Source of the DNA: Streptomycetales bacterium
Lineage (GTDB): Bacteria; Actinomycetota; Actinomycetes; Prado026
Assembly: GCA_025361995.1 (NCBI GenBank)
Contig: JANYIP010000029.1
Location: forward strand, 1 to 7,184
Length of the DNA stretch: 7,184 bases
Reading direction: 5' to 3'
In this document: one piece after another, positions 1-5,520 of the stretch
Layout: every line of letters begins with the position of its first letter
Position numbering within the stretch: the stretch's first letter is position 1
Position numbers and translations under genes: made by a program
Notes under the pieces: generated by a model
Databases searched by the model: none
Told to the model about the DNA's origin: nothing
Seen by the model: only the letters and a program-made list of their open reading frames with translations

Positions 1-64
1 TGCCCGTCTTCCTTGATCAGAAACGGCAATTACTCCATCATCCACACGAGCTGGGGGGGCGCGG

Positions 65-343
65 TCAGCCGGGGACGAGCCCGTCGTCCGCGCTCATCTC
101 GCGGACCTCGTCGATCGTCGCGCCGGACGACGGCAGGATGACGTCCGACGGGACGAGCTCGGCGTCTGCCAGCGACTCACCGGCAGACCGCACCTCGGCC
201 AGGAGCGCATCCAGCGCAGCATGGAACGCGGTCGAGTCGCCCGCCATGACCGCAGCAGCCAGCGCGTCGTCGTGGACGTTGAGCGCGTCGAGGCGGGCGT
301 CGGGCACGGTGTACTGACCCTCCCCCAGGATCCGGACGATCAT
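65..343 (-). CDS. pspAA: PspA-associated protein PspAA
   Basis: This 92-residue protein matches the actinobacterial PspA-associated (PspAA) family. It opens with MIVRILGEGQY, has a central LN-x-HDDAL-type helix region and a GDSTAFHAAL stretch, and ends with PSDVILPSSGATIDEVR followed by DGLVPG. The length is normal for the family. It is encoded directly after pspA with a 4-base ATGA overlap (340-343), so the two are probably translationally coupled, and a GAGGAG ribosome binding site (349-354, 5-base spacer) lies inside the end of pspA. From family knowledge it partners PspA in a cytoplasmic, membrane-associated envelope-stress response. Its biochemical activity is not established from sequence. 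No signal peptide or membrane segment is visible. The family call is secure; the detailed role is inferred. Confidence 0.9.
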   Translation of the reverse strand: MIVRILGEGQYTVPDARLDALNVHDDALAAAVMAGDSTAFHAALDALLAEVRSAGESLADAELVPSDVILPSSGATIDEVREMSADDGLVPG

Positions 344-1125
344 GTCGGCTCCTCTGTCGCTGGCTGCTCGACCTGGGCCGGCGCGGCGACAAGCGCAGCC
401 GCGATCTGCGGCGTGGGGGCGGCCTGGCCGAGCTCGCCCTTGAGCCGGCTGAGCTCGTTCTCGACGTCGGACGAGCTGGACAACCGCTCGAGCTCGACGG
501 TGATGTCGTCCTTGACCAAGCCGGACGAGTCGGTCAGTGCACCGCTCGCCAGCAGCTCGTCGATCGCACCGGCCCTGGCCTGCATCTGGGCGGTCCTGTC
601 CTCGGCCCGCTGGACGGCCAGACCGACGTCGGAGAACTCCTCCGAGATCCCGGAGAACGCTTCGTTGATCTTGGTCTGCGCCTCGGCGGCGGTGTAGGTC
701 GCCTTCAGCGTCTCCTTCTTGGTACGGAACGCCTCGACCTTGGTGGTCAGCCGCTTCTGGGCCAGGACCAGCTTGTCCTCCTCGGCCTGCAGCTGGGCGA
801 GCTGGGTCTGCAGGTCGGCCTGCTGCCCCAGCGCCGCAGACCGCCGAGTCAAAGCCTCGCGGGCGAGGTCCTCGCGGCCAGCTGCGAGCGCCTGCCGTCC
901 CTGGTTCTCCAGCTTGTCGGCCTCGGTCTGGACGCCCTGCATCTGCATCTCGAGCCGTTTGCGCGACGTCGCGACGTCAGCGACTCCCCGACGTACCTTC
1001 TGGAGCAGCTCGAGCTGCTTCTCGTAGCTGTAGTCGAGGGTCTGCCGGGGGTCCTCGGCCTTGTCCAGGGCCGAGCTCGCCTTGGCCTTGAAGATCGATG
1101 TCATCCGACTGAACAAACCGGCCAT
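340..1125 (-). CDS. pspA: PspA/IM30 family phage shock protein A
   Basis: The 261-residue protein is a PspA/IM30 (ESCRT-III-like) membrane-remodelling protein. It would bind the inner face of the cytoplasmic membrane and protect it under stress. The N-terminal amphipathic helix (MAGLFSRMTSIFKAKAS, residues 1-17) is followed by the family hallmark AEDPRQTLDYSYEKQ (about 23-37). Long charged coiled coils follow, roughly 35-150 and 160-200. The last ~40 residues are a low-complexity Ala/Pro/Glu tail. I chose the ATG at 1125 rather than the GTG at 1134. An AGGAAGG ribosome binding site lies 8 bases upstream of 1125, whereas it would abut the GTG, and family members begin near MAGLF. It overlaps pspAA downstream by 4 bases and faces a divergent DUF3043 gene. 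The upstream gap holds a 7-bp inverted repeat that may bear on its expression. No lesion is visible. Confidence 0.95.
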   Translation of the reverse strand: MAGLFSRMTSIFKAKASSALDKAEDPRQTLDYSYEKQLELLQKVRRGVADVATSRKRLEMQMQGVQTEADKLENQGRQALAAGREDLAREALTRRSAALGQQADLQTQLAQLQAEEDKLVLAQKRLTTKVEAFRTKKETLKATYTAAEAQTKINEAFSGISEEFSDVGLAVQRAEDRTAQMQARAGAIDELLASGALTDSSGLVKDDITVELERLSSSSDVENELSRLKGELGQAAPTPQIAAALVAAPAQVEQPATEEPT

Positions 1126-1167
1126 GGGGCGCACCTTCCTACCGCTGACAGCACACGCGATCTCGTC

Positions 1168-1189
1168 CAGGACCCGCAGGCAGGTCCTG
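1168..1189. repeat. Perfect 7-bp inverted repeat in the pspA/DUF3043 divergent gap
   Basis: CAGGACC (1168-1174) and GGTCCTG (1183-1189) are exact reverse complements separated by 8 bases. They lie 43 bases upstream of the pspA ATG and 51 bases upstream of the DUF3043 start. In RNA this would fold into a 7-bp GC-rich stem-loop in a pspA leader; in DNA it could be an operator. There is no T-run, so a terminator is unlikely. A 7-bp perfect repeat in DNA this G+C-rich can arise by chance. Confidence 0.4.
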
Positions 1190-1227
1190 ACCTCAGCCTA
1201 GGGGATCCCTCGATCTGGAGTGCGAGG

Positions 1228-1233
1228 TACGCT
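1228..1233 (+). promoter_or_regulatory. Putative -10 element of a leaderless DUF3043 transcript
   Basis: TACGCT fits the actinobacterial TAnnnT -10 consensus. It ends 6 bases before the GTG start at 1240, the spacing expected when transcription begins at the start codon. No Shine-Dalgarno sequence is present before that codon, which supports a leaderless message. No convincing -35 hexamer was seen. Confidence 0.45.
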
Positions 1234-1239
1234 GCGCCG

Positions 1240-1830
1240 GTGTTCCGCCGCCGATCTGACACCGTCGCCGCCGCGGCGAGCGCTGCCGCCGGCGAGGGCG
1301 ATGCCGCAGCCCTGGCCCGCAAGGGCCGGCCCACGCCGAGCCGCAAGGAGGCCGAGGCCGCCCGCAAGGAGCGCGTCAAGCCGACCCTCGACAAACGGTC
1401 CGCAGCCAAGGCGAGCCGGGTGGCCGCCCAAGCCGACCGCGCCAAGTCCAGGGCCGCGCTGGCCAGCGGCGACGAGCGCTACCTGCCCGCGCGTGACCAA
1501 GGGCCGGTTCGTCGCTTCGCCCGGGACTACGTGGACCAGCGCCGTACCCTCGGCGAGTTCATGCTCCCGCTGGTGATCGTCTTCCTGTTCGTGAGCTTCC
1601 TCCACAACAACGTCATCCGCGGCTACGCGATCATCGCGTTCTACGTGTTCATGATCGCCCTCTTCATCTCGACCACGCTGCTGGCCCGGCGGGTCCGGAG
1701 GCTGGCCGAGATCCAGTTCCCCGACGACGTCACCCGCGGCTCGGGCCTCTACGCGGCGATGCGGTCGATGCAGTTGCGCCGGATGCGCCTGCCCAAGGCC
1801 CAGGTCAAGGTGGGTTCGGGCACGTCATAG
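1240..1830 (+). CDS. DUF3043 domain membrane protein
   Basis: The 196-residue protein belongs to the actinobacterial DUF3043 family, whose function is unknown. The long charged N-terminal half is rich in Ala, Arg and Lys. It includes the family-typical block KGRPTPSRKEAEAARKERVK at about residues 28-47, and a basic Ala-rich helix follows. Two membrane segments follow at about 107-122 and 127-148, joined by a very short LHNNVIRGYA turn, so both termini probably face the cytoplasm. The C-terminal 45 residues are basic, with a RGSGLYAAMRSMQLRRMR stretch at about 166-183. The GTG start at 1240 is chosen because the protein then begins at the expected MFRRR and a TAnnnT hexamer sits 6 bases upstream. 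It is divergent from pspA, an arrangement I recall as common in actinobacteria. The next gene starts 10 bases after its stop. Confidence 0.9.
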   Translation: MFRRRSDTVAAAASAAAGEGDAAALARKGRPTPSRKEAEAARKERVKPTLDKRSAAKASRVAAQADRAKSRAALASGDERYLPARDQGPVRRFARDYVDQRRTLGEFMLPLVIVFLFVSFLHNNVIRGYAIIAFYVFMIALFISTTLLARRVRRLAEIQFPDDVTRGSGLYAAMRSMQLRRMRLPKAQVKVGSGTS

Positions 1831-1833
1831 GCT
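1828..1833 (+). promoter_or_regulatory. Putative -10 element of a leaderless aldo/keto reductase transcript
   Basis: TAGGCT fits TAnnnT. It includes the TAG stop codon of the DUF3043 gene and ends 7 bases before the ATG at 1841. No ribosome binding site lies between the two genes, so the reductase may be made from its own leaderless message rather than by read-through. No clear -35 hexamer is visible. Confidence 0.35.
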
Positions 1834-1840
1834 GACCGGT

Positions 1841-2839
1841 ATGGACTTTCGATACCTAGGCCGCAGCGGCCTCAAGATCAGCGAGATCGCGTACGGCAAC
1901 TGGATCACGCACGGCTCGCAGGTCGAGGACGACCAGGCGATGGCCTGCGTCCGGTCCGCGCTCGACGCCGGCATCACCACCTTCGACACCGCAGACGTGT
2001 ACGCGTGGGGGCGGGCCGAGTCGGTGCTCGGTCGGGCGCTGGCCGGCGAGCGGCGCGGCGGCCTGGAGATCTTCACCAAGGTGTACTGGCCGGTCGGTCA
2101 CGGACCCAACGACCGTGGCCTGTCGCGCAAGCACATCCTGGAGTCAATCGACCTGTCGCTGACCCGGCTCGGGACCGACTACGTCGACCTCTACCAGGCG
2201 CACCGGTTCGACTACGAGACCCCGCTCGAGGAGACGATGCTGGCCTTCGCCGACGTCGTGCGCTCCGGCAAGGCGCTCTACATCGGTGTCTCGGAGTGGA
2301 CGGCGGACGAGATCCGGGCCGGCGCTGCGCTCGCCCGCGAGCTGAAGGTCCCCTTCGTGTCGAGCCAGCCGCAATACTCCATGCTCTGGCGGGTCATCGA
2401 GGAGCAGGTCGTCCCGGCCTGCATCGACGAAGGGCTGTCGCAGATCGTCTGGTCCCCCATCGCCCAGGGCGTCCTGACCGCCAAGTACCTGCCGGGCCAG
2501 GCTCCACCCGCCGGGTCCAGGGCCACCGACGCGAACTCCGGCGCCGACTTCATCAGCGAGTGGATGACCGACGAGGTGCTCACCAAGGTGCAGGCGCTGG
2601 TGCCGCTCGCCGCTGAAGCAGGTCTGACACCGGCCCAGCTCGCCGTCGCGTGGGTGCTGCAGAACGACAACGTGGCCGCCGCCATCGTCGGGGCGTCCCG
2701 GCCCGAGCAGGTCGCCGAAAACGTCAAGGCCGCCGGGGTGAAGCTCGACGCCGACCTGATGACGGCGATCGACGCAGCACTGGAGGGCGTCGTCGTCACC
2801 GACCCGGCCGAGACCGTCAGCCCGCGACCGCGCGCCTGA
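1841..2839 (+). CDS. Aldo/keto reductase (Kv-beta-like subfamily)
   Basis: This 332-residue cytoplasmic NADPH-dependent oxidoreductase has the complete TIM-barrel fold of the aldo/keto reductase superfamily. The catalytic tetrad is visible as Asp49 (in FDTADVY), Tyr54, Lys80 (in IFTKVYWP) and His121 (in YQAHRFD). The second family signature is around LTRLGTDYVDLYQAH (108-121). The C-terminal cofactor segment is IVGASRPEQVAENVKA (282-297), with Ser/Arg in the usual place for binding the NADPH 2'-phosphate. The start MDFRYLGRSGLKIS and the overall length match the subfamily related to voltage-gated potassium channel beta subunits and YghZ-like methylglyoxal reductases. The substrate cannot be read from sequence; small aldehydes are typical. 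It sits alone between the DUF3043 gene and a convergent small gene whose stop is 16 bases away. No lesion is seen. Confidence 0.93.
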   Translation: MDFRYLGRSGLKISEIAYGNWITHGSQVEDDQAMACVRSALDAGITTFDTADVYAWGRAESVLGRALAGERRGGLEIFTKVYWPVGHGPNDRGLSRKHILESIDLSLTRLGTDYVDLYQAHRFDYETPLEETMLAFADVVRSGKALYIGVSEWTADEIRAGAALARELKVPFVSSQPQYSMLWRVIEEQVVPACIDEGLSQIVWSPIAQGVLTAKYLPGQAPPAGSRATDANSGADFISEWMTDEVLTKVQALVPLAAEAGLTPAQLAVAWVLQNDNVAAAIVGASRPEQVAENVKAAGVKLDADLMTAIDAALEGVVVTDPAETVSPRPRA

Positions 2840-2855
2840 CGCCGACCAGGGCGGG

Positions 2856-3065
2856 CTACTCGACGGGGCGCAGGCTCATCGGGCCGTACACAACGGTCTC
2901 GTCGTCGAGCAGGAAGACCGCGTCGACACCGCCGTCGAAGAGCTCCTTCCAGGTCTCGCCGATCCACGACTCGGCGTCGGCCTGGGTGGGGAAGGATGGG
3001 GCAGGCAGCTCGGCGTTCTCGATGCTCGCGCCGGCCGGGTCCGCGTACCGCCAGGTCCATCCCAT
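2856..3065 (-). CDS. Conserved small acidic protein of unknown function
   Basis: This 69-residue protein starts MGWTWRYADP, has a central PTQADAESWIGETWKEL helix (about 26-42) and ends in a strand region, VFLLDDETVVYGPMSLRP. It is acidic, Trp-rich and has no signal peptide or membrane segment. I recognise it as a widespread actinobacterial hypothetical protein type, commonly starting M-x-W-T-W-R-Y and ending YGPM-S-L, but no function is known to me. The ATG at 3065 lies in a 22-base gap shared with the divergent cobU fusion gene. It has no ribosome binding site but has a TAGGGT hexamer 6 bases upstream, suggesting a leaderless message. Conserved-looking ends, full length and intergenic fit make this a real gene rather than an antisense shadow. 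Confidence 0.8.
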   Translation of the reverse strand: MGWTWRYADPAGASIENAELPAPSFPTQADAESWIGETWKELFDGGVDAVFLLDDETVVYGPMSLRPVE

Positions 3066-3071
3066 GGCCAG

Positions 3072-3077
3072 ACCCTA
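3072..3077 (-). promoter_or_regulatory. Putative -10 element for the 69-residue gene (leftward)
   Basis: On the minus strand this reads TAGGGT, a TAnnnT hexamer ending 6 bases before the ATG at 3065. It shares its TA (3076-3077) with the opposite-strand hexamer TAACCT. No Shine-Dalgarno sequence is present. Confidence 0.45.
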
Positions 3078-3081
3078 ACCT
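3076..3081 (+). promoter_or_regulatory. Putative -10 element for the MBL-cobU gene (rightward)
   Basis: TAACCT fits TAnnnT and ends 6 bases before the GTG at 3088. It overlaps the leftward hexamer by two bases, and the pair is symmetric about the midpoint of the gap. No Shine-Dalgarno sequence precedes the GTG, which suggests a leaderless transcript. Confidence 0.45.
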
Positions 3082-3180
3082 GACTTCGTGGAGATCCTCC
3101 TGATCGGCACGGGTGCCGCCGACGGCTGGCCGAACCCGTTCTGCAGCTGCGCCAGATGCACGGGCGCGCTCGAGTCCGGC

Positions 3181-3204
3181 GACGTCCGCGGCCAGACGTC
3201 CGCG
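3181..3204 (+). repeat. 10-bp direct repeat at the cobU frame break
   Basis: GACGTCCGCG occurs at 3181-3190 and again at 3195-3204, a 14-base period. The second copy lies exactly where the two reading frames change over. Short direct repeats promote slippage deletions, so this repeat may mark how the missing stretch was lost. It may equally be coincidental in G+C-rich coding DNA. Confidence 0.6.
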
Positions 3205-3443
3205 CTCACGTCCTGCTCACCCACTCGCACCCCGACCACGCGGGCCCGGCGGCGATGCTCTTCCGCGCGTGGGCCGGCCGCCCCGAACCGCTGGACCTGG
3301 TCGGCCCAGCGGAGGCGCTCGAGGTCTTCCGCGACTGGGTCGGACCTGACGACCCGGTCCGACCGGTCGTCGTGGCGGCAGGGGATGTCCTGGATCTCGA
3401 CGGGTACGTCGTTCGAGTGCTGGCCGCCGCGCACGGGGATGCG

Positions 3444-3447
3444 ATGA
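3444..3447 (+). promoter_or_regulatory. ATGA stop/restart overlap inside the broken MBL-cobU gene
   Basis: The stop codon of the out-of-frame leading segment (TGA 3445-3447) overlaps an ATG at 3444 that lies in the downstream frame. A weak GGGGA (3435-3439) precedes it by 4 bases. Terminating ribosomes could restart here and make a 323-residue product holding the C-terminal part of the hydrolase fold plus the whole CobU domain. Whether this happens is inference. Confidence 0.3.
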
Positions 3448-4440
3448 CCGGGCCCGGTGTCCTGTACGACGTCACGACCCCGGACGGCGGCCGGCTGCTC
3501 TACGCGACCGACACCGGGCCCTTGCCGGCACAGACGGTCGAGTCCGTCCGCGGCCGGGCCTTCGACGTGGTCCTGCTCGAGGAGTCCTTCGGGGACCGGC
3601 TCGACCACGGCACCGACCACCTCGACCTGGCGACGTTCCCGCTCGCCGTGGCCGCGCTGCGCGCGGTCGGGGCCGTCACCGGGTCGACCGACGTGGTCGC
3701 CGTGCACCTCGGGCACCGGAACCCGCCGCTCGCCCAGCTCCAGGCCCGGCTCGGGGCCTGGGGCGCCCGGGCCGTACCCGACGGGACGAGGCTGCTCACC
3801 GGCGCCGACGACGCCCAGCCGGCTCGGGGTGGAACGAGCTCCCCTGGCCGGCGGACCCTCGTCCTCGGCGGCGCCCGCTCTGGCAAGTCCGCGTGGGCCG
3901 AGGCGCAGCTGGCAGCGGAGCCCGCGGTGACATACGTCGCGACCTCAGGCGAGCGACCCGGGGACAAGGAGTGGGTCGACCGGGTCGCCCTGCACCGGGC
4001 GCGTCGGCCGCCGGGCTGGACAACCGTGGAGAGCACGGACCTCGCGGCGCTGCTGCGGGACGCTGTCAGCGGGCAGCCGCTGCTGGTCGACTGCGTGAGC
4101 CTGTGGTTGGCGGCTGCCGCCGACGAGGCCGGGATCTGGAGCTGCGTTCACGGGACTGCCGGCTGTGCTGACTGCACCGGCGCGGCAGCGGCCGACGCCA
4201 AGATGGCGGCGACCTGCGACGAGCTCGTGGCTGCCTGGCGGGGCACCAGGGCGCGGGCGTTCCTGGTGAGCAACGAGGTCGGTTCCGGCGTCGTGCCGGC
4301 GACCGCATCCGGCCGTCGCTATCGCGACGAGCTCGGCCGCCGCAACGCCCGGCTGGCCGCCGAGTCCGACTCAGTCGTCATGCTGGTCGCCGGCCGCGCG
4401 CTGGCCCTGGCGTGAAGAACCCGAACGTACAAGGAGCCCG

Positions 4441-5520
4441 GTGACCACTGTCGACCTCGACGCCCTGCACGCCCTCGCAGCAGCCGTCGTACGCCCTGAC
4501 GACGGTGTCCGGGCGGCCGCTCGCGAACGGCAGGCGCGGCTGACCAAACCGGGCGGCGCGCTCGGTCGGCTCGAGGAGCTCTCCATCTGGTTGGCAGGCG
4601 TCCAGGGCTGCTGCCCGCCGCGGCCGGTCGAGCGGGCGCGGGTGGTGGTCTTTGCCGGCGACCACGGTGTCGCGCGCAGCGGAGTCTCGGCGTACCCGCC
4701 GGAGGTCACGGCCCAGATGGTGCGCAACTTCGTCGCCGGCGGCGCTGCCGTCAACGTGCTGGCCCGGGTGGCCGGGGCGTCCGTGCGGGTCCTGGACATC
4801 GGCGTCGACGCCGACCTCTCCGACCTGCCGGCCGACGTCACCGCGCACAAGGTCCGCCGCGGGTCCGGCGACATCGCCAGCGGCCCAGGGCTGACCCGGG
4901 CGGAGGCGGAGCAGGCGTTCGCGGCCGGGATGGCGGTCGCTGACGACGAGGTCGACTCCGGCGCCGACCTGCTGATCCCGGGCGACATGGGCATCGGGAA
5001 CACCACCCCGGCGGCTGCGCTCGTGGCGGTCCTGACCGGAGCCGAGGTGGCGACCGTCGTGGGCCGTGGCACCGGGATCGACGACCGTGCGTGGATGGTC
5101 AAGTGCGCGGCGGTACGCGACGCGGCCCGGCGCGGTCGCACGAAGACCGCCGACATGATCGACCTGCTCGCGGAGGTCGGCGGCGCCGACATCGCGGCCA
5201 TGTCCGGCTTCGTGCTGCAGGCCGCGGTCCGACGGACCCCGGTCATCCTCGACGGGGTGGTCTCCGGAGCTGCGGCGCTGGTCGCCGACCGGATCGCCTA
5301 CCGGGCCAAGGAGTGGTGGCTCGCCGGCCACCGCTCCCCCGAGCCCGCGCACACAGTCACCCTCGACCGGCTCCAGCTCGAGCCGGTCGTCGACTACGGG
5401 CTTCACCTCGGCGAGGGGACCGGTGCGCTGCTCGCGCTGACGATCCTGCGGGCGGCCGGCGCGACCCTGGCCGAGATGGCCACCTTCGACGAGGCAGGCG
5501 TGTCGGACGGCGGCGCGTGA
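4441..5520 (+). CDS. cobT: Nicotinate-nucleotide--dimethylbenzimidazole phosphoribosyltransferase
   Basis: CobT activates the lower ligand of cobalamin. It transfers phosphoribose from nicotinate mononucleotide to dimethylbenzimidazole, giving alpha-ribazole phosphate in the cytoplasm. The 359-residue length is normal. Visible signatures are FAGDHGVARSGVSAYP (Asp74-His75), NFVAGGAAVNVLAR, GDMGIGNTTPAAAL (from residue 181), GRGTGIDD and the C-terminal LGEGTGALLAL. Glu325 in that last motif corresponds to the catalytic glutamate known from Salmonella CobT. The GTG start at 4441 is supported by AAGGAG at 4431-4436. It begins 25 bases after the CobU stop and overlaps cobS by four bases (GTGA, 5517-5520), so the three genes probably form one transcript. 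Unlike both neighbours, it shows no frameshift, stop or missing motif. Confidence 0.95.
   Translation: MTTVDLDALHALAAAVVRPDDGVRAAARERQARLTKPGGALGRLEELSIWLAGVQGCCPPRPVERARVVVFAGDHGVARSGVSAYPPEVTAQMVRNFVAGGAAVNVLARVAGASVRVLDIGVDADLSDLPADVTAHKVRRGSGDIASGPGLTRAEAEQAFAAGMAVADDEVDSGADLLIPGDMGIGNTTPAAALVAVLTGAEVATVVGRGTGIDDRAWMVKCAAVRDAARRGRTKTADMIDLLAEVGGADIAAMSGFVLQAAVRRTPVILDGVVSGAAALVADRIAYRAKEWWLAGHRSPEPAHTVTLDRLQLEPVVDYGLHLGEGTGALLALTILRAAGATLAEMATFDEAGVSDGGA

Larger units (their letters stand above)
3088..4415 (+). pseudogene. cobU: Frameshifted MBL-fold hydrolase / CobU fusion (adenosylcobinamide kinase/guanylyltransferase)
   Basis: An intact version would be a two-domain protein. The N-terminal domain is a PhnP-like metallo-beta-lactamase-fold hydrolase: GTGAADGWPNPF, then Cys19-x-Cys21-x2-Cys24, then the metal motif HSHPDH (3222-3239), the DTG aspartate (3510) and HLGH (3705-3716). 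The C-terminal domain is CobU, which phosphorylates adenosylcobinamide and then adds GMP to make adenosylcobinamide-GDP. CobU shows the P-loop GGARSGKS (3867-3890), the candidate guanylylated His at 3993, LVDCVSLWL, SNEVGSGVVP and GRRYRDELG. The first 40 codons are in one frame and everything from about 3195 is in the -1 frame. Strands expected between QTSAL and HVLLTHSHPDH (typically a LLLDCGP-like segment) are absent, implying a deletion of 3n+1 bases rather than one lost base. The first frame ends at TGA 3445-3447. The CobU half itself has no lesion and could be made only by internal initiation. Confidence 0.85.

Noticed and set aside
1..29. Start of a further leftward gene (TTG at 27-29 giving a PFLIKEDG-like peptide)
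   Set aside because: Only nine codons are visible, the GGAG upstream is just 3 bases away, and the peptide matches no family I recognise.
2278..3060. A 260-codon minus-strand open frame over the end of the aldo/keto reductase and the small gene
   Set aside because: Its translation is low-complexity and it overlaps the conserved 69-residue gene in another frame.
3066..3087. Cobalamin riboswitch ahead of the cobalamin genes
   Set aside because: The gaps before the cobU (22 bases) and cobT (25 bases) genes are far too short for an aptamer of about 200 bases, and cobS overlaps cobT.
3195..3210. Programmed ribosomal frameshifting to join the two cobU frames
   Set aside because: No slippery homopolymer or heptamer is present, and part of the protein fold appears absent from the DNA itself, which frameshifting could not supply.
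4371..5406. Two long minus-strand open frames opposite cobT
   Set aside because: They mirror the codon bias of the intact cobT gene and encode Arg/Ser/Ala-rich sequence without motifs.
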